Shown: positions 30,168 to 39,559 of the stretch, one piece after another
Layout of the letters: each line of letters starts with the position of its first letter
How positions within the stretch are numbered: the first letter of the stretch is position 1
Source: Pyronema omphalodes
Lineage: Eukaryota > Ascomycota > Pezizomycetes > Pezizales > Pyronemataceae
Direction: 5' to 3'
DNA: 64,000 nucleotides
NCBI GenBank assembly: GCA_024516155.1
Contig: JAJJXM010000058.1
Location: 368,739 to 432,738 of the forward strand
Notes under the pieces: generated by a model
Told to the model about the DNA's origin: nothing
The model's database searches: none
The model's input: the letters and a program-made list of their open reading frames with translations, nothing else
Program-made: the position numbers and the translations under genes

Positions 30168-32600
30168 CTCGGCTTCGGTTCTGCCGGTGCTTCATCTCCC
30201 CTTCCCAGGGAGAGTCTCCTGACTCTCGGGACAATATGTCGGGTTTTCCTGCCAACTTCCCCGGACGATACGTGATCGTGAAGTCATAGTTAGCCAGTTG
30301 TTCCGCCCATCGGGCCTGTCGGAGGTTGAGGTCCCTCTTTGTTTGCCAATATTCTAGGTTTTTATGGTCTGACAGTATCCGGATACTGTGTCTCGTCGAT
30401 TTGCAGTACGTCGACCACTTGTCCAATGCCTCCACTATTGCCAGGAGCTCCTTATCGTGGATGTCGTAATTGAGCTCCGCTTCTTTTAATTTTCTTGAAA
30501 AATAGGCAAGGGGGTGCAGTACGTTGGAGTCGTCGGGTTGTGAGCAGACTGCCCCGATGGCATAGTCTGAGGCGTCTGTCTCCAGGGTGAGTGGCCGATC
30601 CGGGTCGAAATGTTGCAGGATCGGCTGGGATATCATTGCCGTCTTCAGTTGCTCAAAGGCCCGTTGTGTCTCGTCGTTCCATTCCCAGGGTACCTGTTTT
30701 TTCGTCAATCGTGTCAATGGCGTGGTGATCTTGCTGAAATCCCGGATGAATCGACGGTAAAAGTTGGCGAATCCCAGGAAACTTTGGACTCCCTTCACAT
30801 TTACCGGTTCCTTCCATTCCTTAACCGCCCTAATTTTCTCGGGGTCCATCTGCAACCCTGTGGGGGAGATGATGTATCCCAGGTATTCCGTCTTTTTTGT
30901 GTGGAATTCACATTTCGAGGGTTTCAGGGTCAGTCCTACGTCCCTTAACCTTTCCAGGACCATGCGTACGTGTCTCTGATGCTCCGCCAGATCATCCGAG
31001 TAGATCAATATGTCGTCGAGATAGGCGATGCAAAAGATGTCAAGGTAATCACTTAAGACTTCGTTCATCCATCGTTGAAACGAAGCTGGAGCATTTGTCA
31101 AACCAAATGGCATCACCAAATACTCGTATAGACCGTACTTGGTACGGAACGCAGTTTTCCATTCATCTCCTGTGGCTATTCGGAGGTTATGGTATGCATC
31201 TCGCACATCTAATTTGGTATAGATCTTGGCGTTGGAAAGTCTATCCAACGCTTCCCCTATCAGCGGGAGTGGGGTGCGATCCTTGATTGTGATTTCGTTG
31301 AGTCGTCGGTAGTCGACGCATAACCGTAGGGTACCATCCTTTTTCTTAACGAAATGGATTGGGGCTCCCGCTGGAGACGTCGACCGTCGGACCCAACCCC
31401 CCTTTTCATTCTCTTCCAAGTAATCCCTTAGTACTCGCAGGCGTTCCTCATCGAGGGCTCGCAGGGGTTCGAACGGCGGAACCTTTCCGTCCATCAAGGG
31501 GATCCTGTGGTCATGATGTCGGTGCGGAGGCAACCCTACCGCCTCTTTTTCCCTAAATACGGAGAGGTAATCTGCATATTCCGGTGGTATTATTTCTTCC
31601 AGGGAGTCAGGTCTGTCTTTCCCCGCTCGGATTATGGTACTCGCGAGTTCCAATTCCCCGGAAGTGGCAATTGATTTGGCGGGAGCGGTTTCCCAGTTCC
31701 CCGGCTCTTCCTGGTTGGTTGGCGCAGTAGCGGTTGATTTGGCGGGAGCGGTTTCCCAGTTCCCCGGTCCCTTCTGGTTGGCTGGCGCTTGCGGGGGTTG
31801 CCGCGAAGCGCACTGAGTCGAGTCGGGATCGACCTCGGTGGATTCCGCGCGCCTAGATCCCTGTACGCTTTCCATATCCTCGTCCTCCGACTCTTCCACT
31901 TCTTCTCCTTCTTCATCCTCTTCTATACTTTCTCCCCAGATCTCTTGGATGCGAAGCTCATCTTCCTCATCCATCTGGAGCATCTCCTTCGGCCCTTCCA
32001 TACCATAGGCGTGCTCCGCTCCCTCGTGTATTCGTTGATTATATTCTTTTTCTGCCCCCCGTTCCGACACGGTTGTGGCATGGGGCGAGGTAGGAAGGCA
32101 GTTCTTTCCGCATTTCTCGGAGTTGAAGACAATTCTTCCTTCTTTCCAGTCGATGCTGGGGTTGTGTTTCCGCAACCAAGGCAGTCCCAGGATAATGGGT
32201 GCGTTGCCAATGGTAATACAGTGGAGCCGAATATCTTCCCTATGGTCGTTGATCACCATGGTCACCATGGCATCGTGGGTTACTGGGCCCCCATCCAATT
32301 CCCGTCCGTCTACAGCGAGAACCTTTGGTGGGGTTAATTTTTTCGCGCAGGGCAATCCCTGCTGTTTCACATATTTTCGATCTATAAAATTCTCCGTGGC
32401 CCCGCAGTCGATCATGGCCGTTGTGTGGTATTCTTTCTTATTTCGTCCGATTAATTTTACTCGCAGGATGATTTTTTCGTTTCTTCTGTATGGTCCTACA
32501 CTCGAGATTCTATCCGCCGGTCCTGCCGTGGTTGAACTGGTGGGCGACAGTTGCCGCAGGAATCCACCTTTTCCTTTTATTCCTGGGGATTCTCTTTTCC
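30168..32600 (-). pseudogene. Gy2 pol, 5' part: protease, RT, RNase H
   Basis: Pol is read in the -1 frame from the slippery site at 32595-32601. The aspartic protease has IDCGATENFID (DCGA in place of the usual DSGA/DTGA) and ILGLPWLRKHNP. An acidic spacer follows, with two copies of a PGNWETAPAKS unit. The RT has FVKKKDGTLRLCVDYRRLN, LDVRDAYHNLRI, MPFGLTNAPASFQ and YLDDILIYS. RNase H has ETDASDYAIGAV and YFSRKLKEAELNYDIHDKELLAIVEAL. LINE E cuts it in the linker before integrase; the frame is otherwise open. Confidence 0.93.
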
Positions 32601-33485
32601 CGACGTCTCACCGAGTCCCTCGTCTACCAATGTAGTTTCCGCTGCTCTGAATAATTTCTTACTTGGGCACTTCGCAGCGTAGTGTCCCACCTTCCCACAG
32701 TTAAAACATTCGTTATTCCGCTTCCGCCTATCCTCCTCCGTCCTATCCCTTGGTTTCGGTCGACGAGTGGAATCTAATTCCATTGGTTCGGGGTCGGAGA
32801 GTCGAGAGTCGTGTCCCTGCCCCTTAAGATGGGGGTGGTGATAGAATTGAGGTTCATATCGAGTCCTCAGGGTTCGGAAGTTGAATAGTCGGTTGTCTAA
32901 CGCTATGGCCTTGTTGGCGAACTCCGTGAGATCCGTTGGTCGTTCGTCAAGGAGTGCCAACTGTCGTTGGACGTCTGTGTTTAGTCCATCACTGAATTGA
33001 TCGATGTAGGTCTCGTCGTTATAGCTTAAATCGGATTTGATCCTTTGAAATTCGGCCCAATATGCAGCGGCGGATCGCGCGCCCTGCCTGATCATCTTAA
33101 ACTTTCTTCTTGCTACTTCTTTTGAGTCGGCTTCCCCGAAAGCCCTACTGACAGCAGTCTTAAAGGTCTCCCAGGTCGTGTATACGCTTTTCCCCTCCTT
33201 GATGGACGGCTCGATCCATGCCCAAGCGTTACCTCTACAGCGGGAGCTCGCATAGTTCACCTTTTTCTGTTCGGTGTCGAATCTATTCCCTTCACAATTG
33301 AACTTCAGTTCGCATTGCGTCAGGAATGCCCTCAGCTTGGTCCGTTCACCGTAGTACAGCTCCGGGTCCTCCACCTTGGGGTTACTGGTTGTCGTGGGGC
33401 GATGGAGTTGAATGAGGATCTGGTTCAACTGCTCCTGGGTCATCGTGACCGGAGTGACAAGTCCCAATCCTGCCGGGGTCGCCAT
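32577..33485 (-). CDS. Gy2 gag, 302 aa, CCHC zinc knuckle
   Basis: Structural Gag of the chromovirus, expected to form the particle and package RNA. The frame is open further upstream to a TTG at 33719 beside the PBS. I chose the ATG at 33485 (MATPAGLGLVTP) because element J has a similar MAS... start at the same place, just before MTQEQL/VTQEQL. The capsid-like region has LYYGERTKLRAFLTQCELKFN and YASSRCRGNAWAWIEPSI, followed by AAAYWAEFQRIKSDLSYND. A C-terminal knuckle CFNCGKVGHYAAKC precedes the stop. The -1 frameshift site GGGAAAA lies seven codons before the stop. Confidence 0.9.
   Translation of the reverse strand: MATPAGLGLVTPVTMTQEQLNQILIQLHRPTTTSNPKVEDPELYYGERTKLRAFLTQCELKFNCEGNRFDTEQKKVNYASSRCRGNAWAWIEPSIKEGKSVYTTWETFKTAVSRAFGEADSKEVARRKFKMIRQGARSAAAYWAEFQRIKSDLSYNDETYIDQFSDGLNTDVQRQLALLDERPTDLTEFANKAIALDNRLFNFRTLRTRYEPQFYHHPHLKGQGHDSRLSDPEPMELDSTRRPKPRDRTEEDRRKRNNECFNCGKVGHYAAKCPSKKLFRAAETTLVDEGLGETSGKENPQE
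32595..32601 (-). promoter_or_regulatory. -1 ribosomal frameshift site G GGA AAA between gag and pol
   Basis: In the gag frame the sequence reads TCG GGA AAA, a canonical X XXY YYZ slippery heptamer, followed five codons later by the gag stop. The -1 frame is open from here into protease. The same heptamer in the same frame sits at the end of the gag of element J (56865-56871). Confidence 0.8.
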
Positions 33486-33713
33486 TTCCGCAGGGTCGTC
33501 GGTAGAGGTATGGGGGAGTTCGGGTGATTCGGGGGTCTGTGGTCTGGATGGTTGTTCGGGGGTCACTGGGCTTGCCGATCCGGTCGGTTCTTGTTCGATA
33601 TGTTCTCCGAGCTCCTTTAGCTGAAAGGACGCCACTGTGTGCGCCTTCTTCTGGGTTTTCTGGGTCTTCTGGGTTTTCTGGGTCCTCGCTCCGCGTTGGG
33701 TGTCGTACACAGG

Positions 33714-33723
33714 ACGCAATCAA
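33714..33723 (-). promoter_or_regulatory. Gy2 self-complementary primer-binding site
   Basis: The site after the 5' LTR reads TTGATTGCGT on the element strand, one base inside the internal region. It is not a tRNA-type TGG site. It is exactly complementary to ACGCAATCAA in the LTR (33920-33929), where the transcript should begin. This is the arrangement of self-priming Tf1-type elements. Confidence 0.7.
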
Positions 33724-33724
33724 A

Positions 33725-34513
33725 TATCAGAATCCGTATCCACGGTTACTGACGACAGGCAGCGCGGGGGTTTCGGCGGCGAGGAGAGCGGCGGCGGGTT
33801 AGGTAAGGCTGGTAAGTTGGGAATGGGCAAGGGTTGTGGGCTGGGAAATCACAGGTGAGTTTGGAGAGATGGGAAATCACAAGGGAACTTTTGTAGATAG
33901 GATTGTGGTAAATAGAAACTTGATTGCGTGAAGAAATAAACTACATACAAATTTCCTCCTCTTATACTTGTTCCTTCATGACTCGTGACTCAGCATTCTC
34001 CGCCTGCGGAGACTGCTTCCAATGCTAACCGCCGTGATACTACATACATGACCAACATTCCCCAACATTTGCCAACCGCCGTAATTCCAAATAAGAAAGC
34101 AAGATAACTAACCGCCATAATTCCAAATAATAATAACAAGGAAAGAGTACATACCAAAAGAGATAACTACCGGCTAACCGCCGTGATTCCAAATAGCAAA
34201 GAAAGAGTACATACCGAAAGAGATAACTTCCTGGCTAACCGCCGTGATTCCAAATAGTAAAGAAAGAGTACATACCAAAAGAGAGAAGTAAAAGATTCCA
34301 ACAATTTCCTAGCCGCCGTAATACCTAAAAGAAATCCAAATAAGAAATAACTCCGAACATATGAAAATCCTCGGCAAGGGGCCCAGCCCCTTGCCCTAAC
34401 CCTATCCCTTTACTTCATGACAGCGTAACAGGTTGCTAGGGTGATGACGATCACCCATAGCCCTGCGGTGGTGACGGCGGAGGCCAGGAGCATGTCACGG
34501 GAGCGTTGTGACA
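33725..34513 (-). repeat. Gy2 5' LTR with promoter
   Basis: 789 bp. On the element strand it has tandem ATTTGGAATTACGGCGGTTAGC-type units (34020-34330), an imperfect inverted repeat CATTCTCCGC/GCGGAGACTG (about 33993-34014), paired bZIP-like TGACTC sites (33979-33993), a TATA-like AAGTATAAG (33961-33969) and, about 35 bp on, the inferred RNA start ACGCAATCAA at 33929. That gives U3 of ~585 bp and R plus U5 of ~205 bp. Confidence 0.9.
33920..33969 (-). promoter_or_regulatory. Core promoter in the Gy2 5' LTR (TATA and inferred start)
   Basis: AAGTATAAG on the element strand lies about 35 bp upstream of ACGCAATCAA, whose complement is the primer-binding site. In self-priming elements the complementary sequence is the very 5' end of the RNA, so the TATA spacing and PBS pairing independently point to the same start. 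Confidence 0.65.
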
Positions 34514-34789
34514 GGCCCCACCTGCAGCATCTGCGGCCAGAACCACCCCACGGACGACCACGCCTGCAACGACTGCCCCCAAAGCAAAGGTAAGCGTTGT
34601 GAGCACACTAGATACCATTGCAAAAACTGCGCGGACGCCAACCTCCCCGACCTCGACCACCCAGGCTTCAGCAAGCAATGCCCCGTACGCATCCGGATAT
34701 TCAAAGAAGCCTGGACAGCGTCACAAAACCCCGCCGCCGCCCCACCCAACCCAGCCGACAGAGACACTGAGATGAACGCCCATGTCTAG
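34514..34789 (+). pseudogene. LINE A ORF1, 3' part (knuckles 2 and 3)
   Basis: Continuation of the LINE A ORF1 beyond Gy2, encoding CSICGQNHPTDDHAC and the following Cys/His cluster and ending MNAHV. The stop TAG overlaps the ORF2 start (ATGTCTAG). It cannot be translated in place because Gy2 separates it from its start. Confidence 0.9.
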
Positions 34790-37700
34790 CTACAACAGAC
34801 TGGCAGCAACCATACGGATCGTCTCCCACAACGTGAACCGACAACGAACAGCACTCGATGCGCTGCTGAATAGCGCACACAACACAGCCGACATAATCCT
34901 AATACAAGAAATTCACATTACCGACATAACATACGCCACCACACACCCATCGTTCACACTGGTCTTGCCACCGCGTGGGGACAGAACCACCAACAGAACA
35001 GCCGCCTATGTGACCAGGACAAACCCATACCTCAGGGTTTCTCAGCGCACCGATATATGCGCGGATCCTGACCACCAGGTCCTCGAGGTAGGCACCGACT
35101 TAATTCCTTCTTTCTTTCTTCTTAATATGTACAACGAAAAACACCCCGAAAGCAATATTTATACCATCCCGAGAGCCCTCACCCCCCTCCCCCTCCCCCG
35201 CAGGTGCATCATCACAGGTGACCTCAACGGTCACCATGCCCTGTGGAACTCCTCCACACGTTCCCCCACCCGCGCCACCGAAATAGTTGACCTCATCGAA
35301 CAACGAGACTGGACCCTCGTGTCCGTCCCTGACATTCCCACCTACTACTACAACCAAGGCCGCAGTTCTTCCGTCCTCGACCTGACCCTAGCATCACCCC
35401 ACATGGCAGAGGAAACAATCAACTGGGCAATTGACGACGACAACGCTACGGGATCTGACCATGAAGTCATACGTTTCGAAGTGCACACAACCCACCCAGA
35501 CGCTGAAACAACCCCCCCAACAAACCGACTGAACTGGAAAAAGACGGATTGGCAGCTCTTCGCCGAAACCCTCCGTGCCTCGTGCTTAGCCCTCACACCA
35601 TCATGGACACAATACCGCAACCACCCTACCACAGACAACCTCGATGCGTGGGCGGAGTCAATACGTGATGCCATCCTTAATGCCGCGACTACGTCCACCC
35701 CCGTACTACAAGTGACCCCACAATCGAAGAGATGGTGGACCGCAGAAGTCACCGAGGCAAGGAAAAAGATGACCAAAGCAAGACGTAAGTGGAAACGCAA
35801 TCGTGACGATAGATCCCACCTAAACTACAAACAACACCGAAACGAATACCACAGGACCATTCGAACGGCGAAAGATGCAAAGTGGAAGGAATATCTTTCC
35901 CAAGCCGAAGGACCCGATGTGTGGCAGGCGTTTAGGTACACCAACCCCCGGCGTGCTCAGCTAACACCAAACCTCCGCGCAATGATAAACGGCCAAGAAA
36001 CAATCTGCAGCTCCTTCGACGCAAAGGTAGAGGCCTTCCAAAAGTTGTTTCCCCCGCCGCCGCCACCGCCGCCTCCGTCCGTCCTCCCCCCGCGCCGCGA
36101 GTTGCAGTGGACAACCTTTACACCGACAGAGGTAGAACCAGCGATATTTTCCTCCTCGCCGACGAAGGCGCCCGGACCCGATGGGCTAACATTCGCCTGC
36201 CTGCGCCAAGCATACCTTGCCATCCCAAAACACATGAACAACCTCTACGCCACATTAGGGACGGTGGGCTACCATCCGCGATGCTGGCGCCAGGCCACCA
36301 CAGTCATTATCGCCAAACCTAACAAGCCGGATTACAGCAATCCAAAGGCATACCGTCCGATTGCGCTCCTAGACTGCCTTGGGAAGACCCTCGAAAAACT
36401 AATGGCCACTCGCCTAGGCACGATGGCAGACTCTCACGACTTACTACATAGAGACCAAATAGGTGGACGCCCGCAGAGATCAGCAATTGACGCGGCGATG
36501 GCGCTGGTGCACGACGTTGAGATTGGGAAATCTCACGGAATGCTAACCTCTGCCCTCTTCCTCGATGTTCGTGGAGCGTTCGACAACGTCTCTGCTGACC
36601 GCCTCCGACAAACATTACGACAGCTTGGGTGCCCGCGACCAGTAGTATCGTGGTGCCAGTCTTTCCTCGCAGATCGCACGATCGCTCTAGCGTTCGATGG
36701 GCGAACTGACACGCAACGCCCAGTGCAAACAGGCATCCCACAAGGTTCCCCTGCATCCCCCATACTTTTCTTATTATACCTCCGCCCATTATTCGACGAA
36801 CTAGCACAGGTACACCCGTAAGCCTGGACACCTAGCTACATTGACGACGTAGCGATCGTCGTCCAGGGACGCACCAGAAAAGCGAACGCCCGCGCACTTG
36901 AGAACATCACGACAACAGCCTTTCGGTGGGCCGACGCAAACGCCGTTGCATTTGACGATGCCAAGTCAGAGCTCCTGCATTTCCACTGGGCACGCACCGA
37001 TAGCATCACTGAGGAGGAAAAAGTTAAGTTACCAAACGGTACAGTTATCACACCGGGAACACAAGGAGGAGAGAAGGACGTTGTGAGGTGGATAGGCCTG
37101 TATTTAGATAGGAAACTTAACTTTAGAAAACATGTAGCTAGACGAGTAACCGCCGCGCAAAGAACTCTGAACGCACTGTGTAGGTTAGCACGGTACGAAA
37201 CAGGTCTGTCCCCCGCTGCTACAAGACTAATCTACCAGGCGTGTGTCCAGTCGAGAGCAGACTACGGCGCAGAGATATGGTGGAACCAACAAAAAGACCT
37301 TGCCCGCACCCTCCAGAATCAACAGAACACCGCCCTCCGCAGGATTCTCAACGCTTTCGCCTCTACTCCGATCCTGGCCCTCCACAATGAATCCGCACTC
37401 CCTCCCGTCACAATACGCCTTGACAACCGCCAGCGGAAATACGCCCTACGCACCCTCACCTTACCCGCTTCGCACCCTGTCATCACACGCTGCCCCGTCT
37501 CGTTTCCCGCCCCGAGTATCGATGATGCCTCCATCAACCCGGACACCGAGTACGACCACCCGTGGCACGTCCCAGGACAAGCCCCGTACCGCCTCCTGCA
37601 CGTCATCAGCACCCTCTCCCCGTGGGTCCAACCAAACGCCGAAATCGAGGACACCTCCCAGAACATCCCCGACGACGACCTCGCCCCTACATTAACGATC

Positions 37701-38702
37701 GACATCTCCTCCTCCCCGAAGGCTGACGCTGCCGACGACCACCTCCTCCTCCTCCACGCCCTTCGCCAACGATCGGATACTATCCTACTGTACACAGACG
37801 GCTCTCAACTTGACGGCATAACAGGCGCAGGATACACCATCCCCCACGGGCTACCACGACCTGTCAACTCCATAGTGCCCATGGGCGACAGAACAGAAGT
37901 CTTCGACGCGGAAGTTATGGCCATCCACGAAGGACTCCGGACATGCCTGACACATATTCGACGCAACGACCTATACGACAAACACATCCACGTTTTTACC
38001 GACAACCAGGCCGCGATACGTCGAGCCTCTCACCTCCGTCGAGGCCCCGGCCAGGAGCTCGCCCGGGCCATCCACAACACCGCTCACGACCTTCATAATT
38101 ACGGTACCTCAATTACCATCCACTGGGTCCCAGGACACACCAGCGTCCCCGGAAACGAAGCCGCCGACGAACTGGCCCGACAGGCGACAACAGTACCGCC
38201 TCGCCGACAAATACCGATATCCCTCACTTGGCTGCGCCGCCGCGCGCGAGAGAGGTTCACCGAAGAATGGGCTACCTGGTTCACCTCTTCCCCTCGACCG
38301 CGCACGTACGCCGCCACACACCGCCGCAAAATGGACACCGCGTACACCGAAAACCCCCGCTGGATATCAACTGCAATCCTGGGTCTTCGCACCGGCCACG
38401 GGTACTTCCTCAACTGTTTGGCCCACCCTCCATCCGACGCATACCCCTCCCGCAGCTGCAGCTGCCCAATCCACCCACCGCAGACGCCTCGACACCTCCT
38501 CCTGAGCTGCCCCGAATTCCAGGCCGCCCGCTCCACACTCAGGAAGGACCTCAAACTCAGACAACACTCCCGGATCAACTTAAACACCATTCTGGACACC
38601 CCCTCCGGCACCAAGGCTCTTTCCACCTTTATCTCTGCAACCAAGGTTGCTACCTCGACCTGGGCACACTCCCGGCTAGAGAAGCCTCGCAGAAGGGGAT
38701 AG
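34782..38702 (+). pseudogene. LINE A ORF2 with one nonsense codon
   Basis: Same domain order as the LINE D ORF2. A single TAC-to-TAA change at 36819-36821 (codon ~680) stops translation a few codons before the catalytic SYIDDVA. The frame then continues open through the rest of the RT, RNase H and the Cys/His tail to 38702. The truncated product would keep an intact endonuclease domain (GDLNGHHALW, with Ala to Gly in the motif, and GSDHEVI) but no RT active site. Confidence 0.93.
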
Positions 38703-38790
38703 ACCCCTACCGCTGACTACACTGACCACAGTACCTTAGGAACTTTCGCGCGCGCTGATTTTGCAATGCTTTCTTACCTAGGATTTCTGT

Positions 38791-38829
<39 letters not shown>

Positions 38830-39559
38830 ACAAGAAAGAGGGGAAGGTAGAAGAGGGATAGACGGTGAGAAAGGGAACGGGCACGCGGTGACGGGATCGG
38901 GCTGGGGTCGTTGCTTGGGTCTGCTTGGGGTTCGGGTGTTTTGAGTTTTCTTTTCTTTGTCTTTCAATTGTTTGTCTTACGGGTTGGAGTTTTTTTTATG
39001 GTACGGCGGGTGAGAAGGGCACGGATGGTGGAATGGTGCACGGGAAGGGAGATGACGGGGACGGCAGGCGAGAGAGGGCAGACGAGTTTCTTTTGTACTT
39101 TCCTTTGTTTGGGTGCGACAATGTTTTTCTTATGTTCGAAGGGCGGGAGGAGTGCGAGGAGTTGCGAAAGGAGAGAGAGGGGCGCGGGGAAGGGGCAGAG
39201 GAGGACGACGGGAGTTTTTCTTTTTCTTTTTTCTTTTTCTTTTGTATGCGGAGGAAACAAAGGCGGTAAAATGGCTAAACATGGGACGGGGAAGGGAGGA
39301 GGAAAGGGAGGAGCCCGGCGAGGCGGCCTCTGTGCAAGCAGGGCACTTGGAACATCAGACGCGCTTGGACAAGAAACCCCCGTAGTATACAGTGGGGACA
39401 GACCCCACAACCACAACGATCAAGAGGAGGAGACTGGTAGAGGTGGAGACTGGGTTTTTGCTTTTACATTTCTTTCTTCTTCTCTTTTGTATTTATCTGT
39501 CCCTTGTCATAACCTTCGGGTTGCAAACAAGTAATGAGAGAACAAACAAACAAACAAAC

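Larger units (their letters stand above)
20060..34513 (-). mobile_element. Gy2: recent full-length chromovirus, split by LINE E
   Basis: Minus-strand Ty3/gypsy element with 789-bp LTRs (5' LTR 33725-34513, 3' LTR 20060-20848) that I could not tell apart by eye, and a 5-bp TSD GGCCC. Without LINE E it is about 7.6 kb. The order is 5' LTR, self-priming PBS, gag, a -1 frameshift site, pol (protease, RT, RNase H, integrase, GPY, chromodomain), ORF3, polypurine tract and 3' LTR. Apart from LINE E in pol, all frames are open. Matching LTRs mean the insertion is young. Confidence 0.95.
18176..39559 (+). mobile_element. LINE A: full-length LINE of the D/E family, split by Gy2
   Basis: Plus-strand LINE whose conserved 5' start ACCACACAGC is at 18191, 15 bp inside the TSD. 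Gy2 (20060-34513) splits ORF1. The 3' end at about 39559 is a CAAA tail that runs directly into the truncated LINE B. The 15-bp TSD lies upstream of A and downstream of B, so A and B entered LINE C together or through linked events. ORF2 has one nonsense codon. The copy is nearly identical to D and E. Confidence 0.92.
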
